The notes below the pieces were generated by a model. The model had not been told where the DNA came from, did no database searches, and was given only the letters and a program-made list of their open reading frames with translations. A program made the position numbers and the translations under genes. A DNA stretch of 64,000 bases from Oceanospirillales bacterium (GTDB lineage Bacteria > Pseudomonadota > Gammaproteobacteria > Pseudomonadales > Endozoicomonadaceae): positions 26,079 through 90,078 of the forward strand of contig SIHQ01000020.1 of assembly GCA_004762125.1 (NCBI GenBank), read 5' to 3'. Below are positions 27,984-36,080 of this stretch, piece by piece. Within the stretch, counting starts at the first letter, position 1. Each line of letters opens with the position of its first letter.

Positions 27984-28166
27984 TCAACGTTCATCCTTTT
28001 TTCTCGGAGAAGTTCCGGGCGGAGAAGGCTGATCACCAAACACTGAGCAATAGGCTCGTCCATCGACTACAAACCAGGACTGAAAGATTTCGATAACCGT
28101 ATAGTCAGAGCGTGATGCCGCTGCTCGAACGCTTTCATCAAAACAGAAAAAACATCACAAAAACCC
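27984..28166 (-). pseudogene. Coding-like C-terminal fragment without start
   Basis: Sixty open codons on the minus strand bounded by TAG upstream and TGA at 27984. The translation has a natural-looking composition (FDESVRAAASRSDYTVIEIF, then QSWFVVDGRAYCSVFG) and a Pro/Lys-rich end. It has no ATG, GTG or TTG at a usable place, so it looks like the tail of a lost gene. I do not recognise the family. The surrounding 27358-28553 interval is otherwise gene-poor. Confidence 0.3.
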
Positions 28167-28252
28167 TACATCCATCTAAAATTCAAGATGTCAAGAACGA
28201 AGTCATGCATCGATAAACATGTATAGAATGCTCACCTTCGAAAGTGATCAGA

Positions 28253-28289
28253 TTGATAGCCATCAAAGCTCTTATTGTCACAGTGACAA
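28253..28289. promoter_or_regulatory. FNR/Anr box plus adjacent 15-bp palindrome
   Basis: TTGATAGCCATCAA (28253-28266) is a perfect TTGAT-N4-ATCAA box. Nine bases later TTGTCAC-A-GTGACAA (28275-28289) is a perfect palindrome with 7-bp arms. They lie about 290 bp upstream of the solute-binding gene. No -10 sits at class II spacing from the box here, so repression or a distant promoter is possible. Confidence 0.55.
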
Positions 28290-28553
28290 CAAGAAATCCA
28301 ACACTGTATTGAGGATGATGAATCAAATCCGAAAGGCTACTCATATCTTCAGACTCACATACTGTCTCAAAAATACGTGCATATTATGGAAACCTACGAC
28401 ACACATATTGATGAGCATGATTTATGGAACGAATTCAGGAAAAAGATCTAGCAAGCAGTTGGTTTAAAAGATATTATACGACATTCATTGTATATAAATA
28501 CTTCAATACATACAGTGTAGCTCAAAAAAGATTAACAGCTGATAATTGCAAAG

Positions 28554-29411
28554 ATGGCTATTTTGAAAACTATAAAAAAAAATAATTTCGCTACTCTCAG
28601 ACAGATTATTACTCAGTATTTTCTGACCTTTACTTTTTTATCTCCTATTTCTGTCTTTGCTACCGAAGAAATTAAAACGTATGTGAACTCAGTAGACAAA
28701 CGCAAATTGACATTTGCAGCGCCTTCCTGGGAAGGCCTGACTGAGAATGGCAACGGTGTCTATTGGGAGATCATTAAGGCCGTTTATGAGCCACTAGGAT
28801 TTGAAGTCAAACTAAAAAATATGTCCTGGAACAGTGCCATGAAACTGATGACCGAATATTCGATCGTTGATGGTGTTCCGGGCGAAACTCTTGAATCAAA
28901 TTATGGAGAGCTTATTTACCCGAAGCTTCCTATCGAAAATGAATACCTTGCCGTTTTGTTCAGAAAAGGTTCCGTTCAAGCCAAAGACGGAATTCCTGAC
29001 CTGTCCGATAAGAAAGTAGCCATGAGAAAAGGGTACGAGCTTATCGAGTCTGGTGAAGAGTACGGACAGTTCGAGCTAAGAGAGTACGGAAACGTTAAAA
29101 GAGGTATTAAAAAACTTCTTGCTGGCAAAGTAGATGTTTTTGTAGATGAATTAGCTGAAATTGAAAAAGTAGCTGATGAACTCAAGATTGATTTATACGA
29201 AAGCGACTTTGAGATTATTGAGTTTCAAACCGGAGAATACTATTACCTGTCGTTTGATGGACATTCTCATAAGGCCAGTAGAAATAAAAGTCTTGCCAAA
29301 GTATATGACCTAAGAGTTTTAGAGTTAAATGAAAGCGGCGAGCTTGACGATATTTATGAGCGCTGGGATATCGATAAACCGGCAATCATAGATGCTATGA
29401 CACATCAGTAG
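28554..29411 (+). CDS. Periplasmic solute-binding protein, family 3-like
   Basis: A 285-residue protein. The N-terminus has a basic region and a hydrophobic signal (ITQYFLTFTFLSPISVFA), cleaved near residue 36. The mature part follows the amino-acid-type (SBP_bac_3) pattern: LTFAAPSWEGLTENGNGVYWEIIKAVYEPLGFEV, read in parts, then MSWNSAMKLM and a hinge with KKVAMRKGYE. Relatives bind amino acids or serve as sensor domains. No permease or ATPase gene is adjacent; the next gene is a secreted amine oxidase. Perhaps it feeds a transporter encoded elsewhere. Lys/Glu codons are AT-rich. It may be controlled by the upstream palindromes. Confidence 0.8.
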   Translation: MAILKTIKKNNFATLRQIITQYFLTFTFLSPISVFATEEIKTYVNSVDKRKLTFAAPSWEGLTENGNGVYWEIIKAVYEPLGFEVKLKNMSWNSAMKLMTEYSIVDGVPGETLESNYGELIYPKLPIENEYLAVLFRKGSVQAKDGIPDLSDKKVAMRKGYELIESGEEYGQFELREYGNVKRGIKKLLAGKVDVFVDELAEIEKVADELKIDLYESDFEIIEFQTGEYYYLSFDGHSHKASRNKSLAKVYDLRVLELNESGELDDIYERWDIDKPAIIDAMTHQ

Positions 29412-29607
29412 ATGATACCTGCCGACTGCGTCTGTTTACAATTAATACACTGCTTCAAATGCATTACGTTGGAAATCTGACCTAAAACACTGCCATCAGT
29501 AAACGATTTCCCATGGGCTATCGTGCATATAGTGAGATGTTTTCAGTTTAGGTAACCAGTAATACATCGACATAAAAAAACATAATATTTAACGCCAAGG
29601 ACTGTAT

Positions 29608-31026
29608 ATGGTTAATAAATTCTCCCGTAAGTGTTGGGCCGGCGCTCTTTCTTTTGCTGTCATTACTTTTTCAGCAGCGTCATTTGCAAAACAAAAAACA
29701 GCCATAGTCGTGGGAGCTGGATTGTCAGGCTTAACTGCTGCCTACGAACTCCAGGAAAATAACTACGATGTCACCGTATTGGAAGCAAGAGATCGTGCAG
29801 GTGGAAGAATCTACACGCTTGTTTCCGGATTTAAAGATAACCAACACGCTGAAGCCGGTGGAGAATTACTGGATGCAGAAAGAGTGCATCCAGCAGTACA
29901 CTCCTACATCAATGAATTCGATCTTGGACTTGAAGACGTTGGGTATGACGAAGTAGATGGTGCTTACTACGTCAACGGCCAACTGGTTCCTTTTGATGAC
30001 GTCAAAAAAGTATTGGGTAAAAAAATCAATAGAGATTTTAATCGCTTTTGGGATGCGCTTGAAGAACTCGCTGAACTTGTGCCTTCTCCTGAATACGTAG
30101 ACCAGTCTCCTAATGCCTACTCTCTGGATCGCATGAGTGTTGCAGATTGGCTGGACACTCTTGAATTATTGCCTGAATCCAGAACATTGGCTGACCAATA
30201 TATCAACGGTGAATACGGCAGTCCTGAAGATGTATCCTTATTATTTCTCGCTCATCAAACAAAAGTCTACGAAGACATAGACGATGATGAAGTTGAAATT
30301 TTCAGGGTTGCAGGCGGAAACAGCAGACTTCCTGAGGCATTCGCAGAAAAACTGAATAACCCGGTAGTGCTCAATGCTCCGGTAACTGAAATCAAACAGA
30401 ACCGTAAAAGAGTCACTGTACTGGCTGGTGGGAAAGCATACAAAGCAGATTATGTCGTTGTTACTGTCCCTGCTCCAGTGCTCAACAAAATTGAATTCAC
30501 TCCAAACCTGCCTATTTCCATCCGTGTTGCTGCTGATCAGCTTTCCTATGGATCTCACACAAAAGTGATCATGCAGTTCTCAAAAAGATTTTGGCTGGAG
30601 CAAGGCCTCAGTGGTGATACTGCCAGCGAATTACCTATTGGGTGGACGTGGGAAGCAACAGACCAGCAGGACGGACAGGCTGGTATTTTGATTGCCTACA
30701 CTTCTGGTCGAAACGCAGATGCACAAAAGTACAAAAAGAATTCCGGTATTATTAAAAACAAGCTGAAGCAAGTTGAAGCAATGTACCCGGGATCCACACA
30801 GTACTTTTTGAAAGCTCAGGTTCAATCATGGAATAGAGAACCATGGACTGGTGGTGGTTACAGTGCTTACTCTCCAGGTCAGGTAACGTCCTTGTGGGGT
30901 GCTTTTGATGAACCATACGGTCGTATTTTCTTCGCTGGAGAACACACTGATACCTTGTACCCTGGGTACATGGAAGGCGCTGTTCGTAGTGGTCAAAAAG
31001 CGGCTGAGTCTATCGTTTACCAATAG
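29608..31026 (+). CDS. Exported FAD-dependent amine oxidase
   Basis: A 472-residue flavin monoamine oxidase family protein. It starts with a Sec-type signal peptide (WAGALSFAVITFSAASFA), followed by the FAD Rossmann motif VVGAGLSGLTAAYEL, then LEARDRAGGRIYT and the C-terminal FAD segment FFAGEHTDTLYPGYMEGAV. It would oxidise amines or amino acids to imines with release of H2O2 in the periplasm or outside. AAGGA lies 7-8 nt before the ATG. A strong terminator follows. Exported L-amino acid oxidases of this family can be antibacterial through H2O2, but substrate residues cannot be judged here. Confidence 0.88.
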   Translation: MVNKFSRKCWAGALSFAVITFSAASFAKQKTAIVVGAGLSGLTAAYELQENNYDVTVLEARDRAGGRIYTLVSGFKDNQHAEAGGELLDAERVHPAVHSYINEFDLGLEDVGYDEVDGAYYVNGQLVPFDDVKKVLGKKINRDFNRFWDALEELAELVPSPEYVDQSPNAYSLDRMSVADWLDTLELLPESRTLADQYINGEYGSPEDVSLLFLAHQTKVYEDIDDDEVEIFRVAGGNSRLPEAFAEKLNNPVVLNAPVTEIKQNRKRVTVLAGGKAYKADYVVVTVPAPVLNKIEFTPNLPISIRVAADQLSYGSHTKVIMQFSKRFWLEQGLSGDTASELPIGWTWEATDQQDGQAGILIAYTSGRNADAQKYKKNSGIIKNKLKQVEAMYPGSTQYFLKAQVQSWNREPWTGGGYSAYSPGQVTSLWGAFDEPYGRIFFAGEHTDTLYPGYMEGAVRSGQKAAESIVYQ

Positions 31027-31060
31027 CCATTGAATTTCAAATTCAGAGCTCAGTAAAATA

Positions 31061-31100
31061 AACCTGTCAGGCTGTTAATCATTCTACAGCCTGACAGGTT
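31061..31100. terminator. Terminator after amine oxidase gene
   Basis: Perfect 15-bp stem AACCTGTCAGGCTGT / ACAGCCTGACAGGTT with a 10-nt loop, 35 nt after the stop. A short T run closes it. It can work in both directions. Confidence 0.8.
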
Positions 31101-31252
31101 TCAGCTTAGAGCACGCCATACCCCACATTCATGCCTGTGACCAAAGGAATTTTAACCACCGATATAGAATGGTTTTATTACACAATGACTCAATAGAAAA
31201 GCACCCAGTTTGCTAATAACCCTTTCCGAATCCGTACTCGAATCCCTTCTCC

Positions 31253-33418
31253 TTATAACACAGCGTATTCAATATCACGCCGAAAGGGAGGTAGAGAATC
31301 CAGAATCATACGGCCATAACGAGCAGTGATTACTCGCCTATCTAGCAAAGTAATTTTACCCGTGTCCTGCTCGGTTCTGAGCAGACGACCACAAGCCTGA
31401 ACCAGTTTTATGGCAGCATCAGGCACGGTAATCTCCATAAACGGGTTTCGACCCTGAGCTTCAAGCCACTCTGAAAGAGCCGATTCCACCGGATCATCCG
31501 GCACCGAAAATGGAATTTTAGCAATCACCACATGCTCGCAATATTCTCCAGGCAGATCGATACCTTCTGACAAACTCGCCAGACCGAAAAGAACACTGTC
31601 TTTGCCATCATCGATGTTCTTCTTATGAAGCTTGAGCAGTTCCTGACGGGAGTAATCGTCCTGTAGAAGAACCTTCCTTCGCCAACTGTCATCAAGCCCA
31701 TAAAAAACATCGTTCATTTGCTTTCGTGATGAAAACAGAACAAGTGTTCCCCGTTGGCTTGCCATCAAACCGGGCATAATCTCGATCAGTTCTTGAGTAT
31801 GTTCTTCACTCTGTCTTGGCTCAGATAACATGTCAGGAACCACAAGACGAGCAGCCAGCTGATGCTCAAATGGACTGGGTACCACAATGGTTTTTGACTC
31901 TGACGGAACGCCGGAACGCATACGGAAACGGTTAAAGCTACCAAGAGCAGTCAGGGTTGCAGAGGTAACAATAGAAGCATAACCAGGATTCCATAACGTC
32001 TGCCACAAGGTTGAAGATGACAATATAGGACTGCTGAATACTTCCAACTCCTCGCCAAAAGGACCTTCTGACCATTTTAACCAACGGGCACTGGGAGGCT
32101 CGCCTACCGGATCAGGGTGCGTATAGGTCAACCAGAGCTGAAACTGGTTCTCCAGTCGCATTTGCATGACACCAATCTCAGGATAAAGCTGCTCTGCCTG
32201 CCATCGATCAATGCCCGGAACACCACCATCCATAGCCTCATTAAGTTCTTTAGCTACTTTTTCCAGTATGCCGCTGCATTTGCTGAAGCCTACTTTCAGA
32301 ATTTCTGCTTGCTGCCTCACACCATCAGGTACAGCACCTTGCGGAAAGCGGTGAACCGCCACCTGAATATCCCCCTGCATACGAGGTTCAAAGGTAGCGA
32401 GAGAGTGCAACATGGATCGAGTATGACCCAGATGGTTAACCAGATCGTCAAATTCAGGCATCAGTTTTTCCAACTGTTCACCCAAATCCCCCGGTAATGC
32501 ATTCTGCCCCAGGGTTTTCTGTAGATACTTACTGCCTTTTTCCAACCAGCTGGCTGTACTTTTTAAACGACCATGGCATGCAAAGTGATCAATGGCCTTG
32601 TCCGGCAGGTGATGACCTTCGTCAAAAACAAAAATACTGTCTTTCGGGTCTGGCAGAATAGCACCACCACCCAGAGCCAGATCCGCCAGCACCAAGTCAT
32701 GGTTAGTCACAATGACATCGGCGCTTTCAAGATCGCCGCGCGCTCTATAAAAAGGACATTGACTGAAATATCCGCAACGACGACCACTGCACTGAGCATG
32801 ATCCGTAGTAATCATTCGCCACTGCTGGTCTTCCAGTGCATCAGGCCAGCTGTCACGATCGCCTTTCCACTTGGAAGACGCGAAATCCTCCAGCATATTC
32901 TGATACAACTTCAGGGAGGATTCATCCTGTTCCATGGCATAACCATCAGCCGCAAACATATCCATCAACGATGCCGTGGACTGCTCTTCCTGCAATACTC
33001 TGTCCAGTTTACTGACACAGGCATAACGTCCCCTGCCCTTGGCCAGAGTAAAAGAGAACTTCAGCCCGGACTTCAGAATAACGTCGGGCAAATCCTTGCT
33101 AATAATCTGTTCCTGCAAGGTCACCGTAGCCGTTGAAATCACCAACCGCTTTTTAGAAGCCTGAGCCATCACAACAGCGGGAATAACATATCCCACTGTT
33201 TTACCGGTGCCCGTGCCGGCTTCAATCACCGACACTGTCGGATCAGAGGTTCGCCGCCCTTCACTGTCCGCTTTAATGGTACCAAGAGAACGGGCAATTT
33301 CAGCAATCATCTGCTTCTGCCCCGGTCTGGCTTTCAGTTTTTTACTGGCCAGAAAAGTACTGTACGCTTTCTGGATAGCTTTCTTCTGCGGCTCTTCAAG
33401 CACTTTTTTCGCCACCAC
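31253..33418 (-). CDS. dinG: DinG-like ATP-dependent DNA helicase
   Basis: A 721-residue XPD/DinG-type superfamily 2 helicase. Walker A EAGTGTGKT near residue 70; Fe-S cluster cysteines in RYACVS and CSGRRCGYFSQCPFY; the DEAH-type box FVFDEGHHLPD; motif VI-like QACGRLLRTEQD. Such helicases unwind 5'-3' and remove R-loops or repair intermediates. The start is GTG 33418, which overlaps the end of the DUF1145 gene by 23 bp, implying coupling. No strong ribosome site is visible. Confidence 0.92.
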   Translation of the reverse strand: MVAKKVLEEPQKKAIQKAYSTFLASKKLKARPGQKQMIAEIARSLGTIKADSEGRRTSDPTVSVIEAGTGTGKTVGYVIPAVVMAQASKKRLVISTATVTLQEQIISKDLPDVILKSGLKFSFTLAKGRGRYACVSKLDRVLQEEQSTASLMDMFAADGYAMEQDESSLKLYQNMLEDFASSKWKGDRDSWPDALEDQQWRMITTDHAQCSGRRCGYFSQCPFYRARGDLESADVIVTNHDLVLADLALGGGAILPDPKDSIFVFDEGHHLPDKAIDHFACHGRLKSTASWLEKGSKYLQKTLGQNALPGDLGEQLEKLMPEFDDLVNHLGHTRSMLHSLATFEPRMQGDIQVAVHRFPQGAVPDGVRQQAEILKVGFSKCSGILEKVAKELNEAMDGGVPGIDRWQAEQLYPEIGVMQMRLENQFQLWLTYTHPDPVGEPPSARWLKWSEGPFGEELEVFSSPILSSSTLWQTLWNPGYASIVTSATLTALGSFNRFRMRSGVPSESKTIVVPSPFEHQLAARLVVPDMLSEPRQSEEHTQELIEIMPGLMASQRGTLVLFSSRKQMNDVFYGLDDSWRRKVLLQDDYSRQELLKLHKKNIDDGKDSVLFGLASLSEGIDLPGEYCEHVVIAKIPFSVPDDPVESALSEWLEAQGRNPFMEITVPDAAIKLVQACGRLLRTEQDTGKITLLDRRVITARYGRMILDSLPPFRRDIEYAVL

Positions 33419-33680
33419 CGCTCAGTTCAGGAATCTGTTTCATCAGCTTCATCAAGTGAAAACCACCAAACACAATGATCATCCATTTGTCACGACTGCT
33501 CAGGGATTTGCCCATGGCAGCAAATCGACGACTAAAGAATAAGCACTCAATAATGTGCATGACCAACACAACCGGTGCGGCTATATTCAGAACATTCCCC
33601 ATGGGCTCAGCCATCGGTACGAACAGATTAAAAATAGCCGTACCCCAGAAAACAATGACAACTAACTTACCAATTCCCAT
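33396..33680 (-). CDS. DUF1145 (YhhL-like) small membrane protein
   Basis: 94 residues with three hydrophobic segments (KLVVIVFWGTAIFNLFVPMA, then LNIAAPVVLVMHIIECLFF, then WMIIVFGGFHLMKL). It has the pattern of DUF1145/YhhL inner membrane proteins of unknown function. Its 3' end overlaps the dinG-like start by 23 bp, so both are probably co-transcribed. A divergent ychJ lies 68 bp upstream. Confidence 0.82.
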   Translation of the reverse strand: MGIGKLVVIVFWGTAIFNLFVPMAEPMGNVLNIAAPVVLVMHIIECLFFSRRFAAMGKSLSSRDKWMIIVFGGFHLMKLMKQIPELSGGGEKSA

Positions 33681-33748
33681 GAATTCATTCTCATAAATAA
33701 GTAAACTTGGACTAGTTTATCGAATCCCGCTTTTGGCTGCTCAAAAAA

Positions 33749-34228
33749 ATGACTACTGACACTACATCTCATTGCCCATGTGGTTCAAAACAGACATACG
33801 GTGATTGCTGCGGCCAGTATCACAGCGGCACTCCAGCACCTACCGCAGAAAAACTGATGCGCTCACGCTTTTGCGCCTATTTTCTGAAGAACGCTGATTA
33901 TCTGGTCGCCACAACATGGCCCAGACAGTCAGAGGCACTGGATAATACAGGCCTTCATAAGAGAACCGACGAGACTCAATGGCAAAGACTTGAGATTATC
34001 AGTACCGAAGCAGGAACGGAAACGGACGTGAAAGGTAAGGTTGAATTTAAGGCATGGTTCTTCAACCCCTCCAACAAAGGTGAAGAACCCTATCATGAGA
34101 ATTCGGACTTTATTAAGGAAGAAGGAAAGTGGTTCTTTATCTACCCTAATTTACCCGCCAAATTGCCTGCAAGAAATGACCCTTGCTTGTGCGGTAGTGG
34201 TAAAAAATTCAAGAAGTGCTGTATGTAA
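33749..34228 (+). CDS. ychJ: YchJ-family SEC-C zinc-binding protein
   Basis: 159 residues, the UPF0225 family length. SEC-C cysteine motifs occur at both ends: CPCGSKQTYGDCCG (residues 9-22) and DPCLCGSGKKFKKCC at the C-terminus, separated by an NTF2-like middle part (FCAYFLKNADYLVATTWP). SEC-C motifs bind zinc, as at the SecA tail. The function of YchJ is unknown. Confidence 0.92.
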   Translation: MTTDTTSHCPCGSKQTYGDCCGQYHSGTPAPTAEKLMRSRFCAYFLKNADYLVATTWPRQSEALDNTGLHKRTDETQWQRLEIISTEAGTETDVKGKVEFKAWFFNPSNKGEEPYHENSDFIKEEGKWFFIYPNLPAKLPARNDPCLCGSGKKFKKCCM

Positions 34229-34961
34229 TGCCTTATCTTATAATCTGAATTCTTGCACATATGCACCATTGCAGCGGTAGCATTTCATGAATGTGAGCGT
34301 TTACTTTTTTAGTTTTAACGTAACACAACAACCAAACGGCTACCCAGCCTGCAATACAGTTTGTTACCACTGCTGCCCTTCACAAGATCTATTTTTATAT
34401 CCCCGCCCGATTGGGCGAGGGTTTACGACGATTTTGCTAATCAATGTAATACGATCGGGCTATACCATAGTCAAGATTTTCCGGTAGGCGGTTGTATGCC
34501 TGATGCTGTATAGCAAGGTCATCACACTACATCCCGTTTTCTTCTTGCCTCAGATCATAAATTTACATAGGTTAAAATTCAGAATAACAGTAGGTGTGCT
34601 GAATTGATTAGACATCAGCACTTACTCTATCTATTTCAAGCCATGATTACAGCGTTTTTTCCTGGACCAGACCCCCTTTGCATTATAATCCTCCAGCGCA
34701 TAACCATTTACCGAATCAGGTATTGATATCCATCAATCAACCACTGTATAAACACTGTAATAATTAAATGGAATTAGTGGTTTACACGTCAAATACATCT
34801 GATATATGACTGCAGTCTTATATTCGAATTAATATCTAAAAGCTCTACGTCGTGCATTTATTGTCACGCAAGGGGCAGCCAAAAAAATAGCCAACAGAAC
34901 CCAGGCAAGGAAAGCAATGGGACTGACATGGCAGAGAAATTAACCAGAAAGAGGACATATA
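34229..34961. other. Long intergenic region before TAXI-TRAP operon
   Basis: 733 bp without a supported gene. It holds a GC hairpin at about 34401-34421 (CCCGCCC / GGGCGAGG, possibly the ychJ terminator), an FNR/Anr-type promoter near 34723, and an untranslated leader of about 190 nt before the solute-binding gene. The leader may have a regulatory role; I recognise no known riboswitch. Confidence 0.5.
34723..34764 (+). promoter_or_regulatory. FNR/Anr box with class II-spaced -10 (TAXI-TRAP promoter)
   Basis: TTGATATCCATCAA (34723-34736) is a perfect TTGAT-N4-ATCAA box centred at 34729.5. A class II start would be near 34771, and AATAAT lies at 34759-34764, exactly -12 to -7 and 5/6 to consensus. 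This predicts oxygen-responsive control of the transporter. Confidence 0.75.
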
Positions 34962-35942
34962 ATGTCGGTTGTAAAAATACTGGGTATGACTATCGCTAGC
35001 GCAAGCCTGGCTGTTGCTGCTTCCACTGCCAGCGCTGCTACTCAGCAGTTCGTAACCATCGGTACCGGTGGTGTTACCGGTGTTTACTACCCTACTGGCG
35101 GCGCTATCTGCAAGCTGGTGAACAAATCCCGTAAAGAACATGGCATTCGTTGTTCAGTAGAGAGCACTGGTGGTTCTGTTTACAACCTGAACACCATCCG
35201 TGGTGGCGAACTGGACATGGGTATCGTTCAATCTGACTGGCAGTATCACGCGGTGAACGGCACCAGCAAATTCGAAAAGCAGGGCGCTAACGAAAAGCTA
35301 CGTGCAGTATTCTCCGTTCACCCGGAAGCTTTCACTGTTCTGGCCCGTAAAGACTCTGGCATCAAGAACTTTGAAGACCTAAAAGGCAAGCGCGTTAACA
35401 TTGGTAACCCTGGTTCCGGTCAACGTGGCACCATGGAGGATCTGATGGCGGCTTACGGCTGGACCAAGAAGTCCTTCACTCTTACGTCCGAACTGAAGTC
35501 TGCCGAGCAGGCCAAGGCTCTGTGTGACAATAAGATTGACGCTTTCGTATTCACCGCCGGACACCCAAGTGGCTCCCTGAAAGAAGCGACTTCTTCCTGC
35601 GACACTACTTTAGTTAACGTTTCAGGTTCAGTGGTTGAAAAGCTGATTACTGATACCCCTTACTACCGTTCTGCGACCATCCCTGGCGGCATGTACACTG
35701 GTAATAAAGCTGATACCACCACCTTCGGTGTTGCAGCTACCTTCGTATCGTCTTCCGAAATCAGCGACAAGGCTGTTTATCAGATCACTAAGTCAGTGTT
35801 TGAAAACCTGAACACCTTCAAGAAACTGCACCCTGCGTTCAGTACTCTGAAAAAAGAAGAGATGATTGCCGACGGTTTGTCTGCTCCTCTTCATGAAGGT
35901 GCCAAGAAGTACTACCTCGAAGCGGGCCTGATTGCCAAGTAA
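34962..35942 (+). CDS. TAXI-family TRAP transporter solute-binding protein
   Basis: 326 residues. The signal peptide (ILGMTIASASLAVAASTASA) is followed by the TAXI hallmark FVTIGTGGVTGVYYPTGGAICKLVN and later NIGNPGSGQRGTME. TAXI proteins bind carboxylates, in characterised cases glutamate/glutamine or other organic acids, in the periplasm and hand them to the fused TRAP permease. GAGGA lies 7 nt before the ATG. The permease gene follows after 138 bp. High-quality codon use and a strong ribosome site suggest high expression. Confidence 0.94.
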   Translation: MSVVKILGMTIASASLAVAASTASAATQQFVTIGTGGVTGVYYPTGGAICKLVNKSRKEHGIRCSVESTGGSVYNLNTIRGGELDMGIVQSDWQYHAVNGTSKFEKQGANEKLRAVFSVHPEAFTVLARKDSGIKNFEDLKGKRVNIGNPGSGQRGTMEDLMAAYGWTKKSFTLTSELKSAEQAKALCDNKIDAFVFTAGHPSGSLKEATSSCDTTLVNVSGSVVEKLITDTPYYRSATIPGGMYTGNKADTTTFGVAATFVSSSEISDKAVYQITKSVFENLNTFKKLHPAFSTLKKEEMIADGLSAPLHEGAKKYYLEAGLIAK

Positions 35943-36080
35943 GCAATCTACCGCCAGAGAGATATAGGGTAATCGTAACCCTTCGCTAAACCGGGAATGC
36001 CACAGCTGCCAAGGGCGACTGTGACATTCCTGCGGTTATTACCCCCTCTGTCTTATCTCTTCATTTCGATAGGAAGTACT

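Noticed and set aside
28219..28467. 82-codon plus-strand ORF
   Set aside because: Overlaps the FNR box and palindrome, has no ribosome site and random composition.
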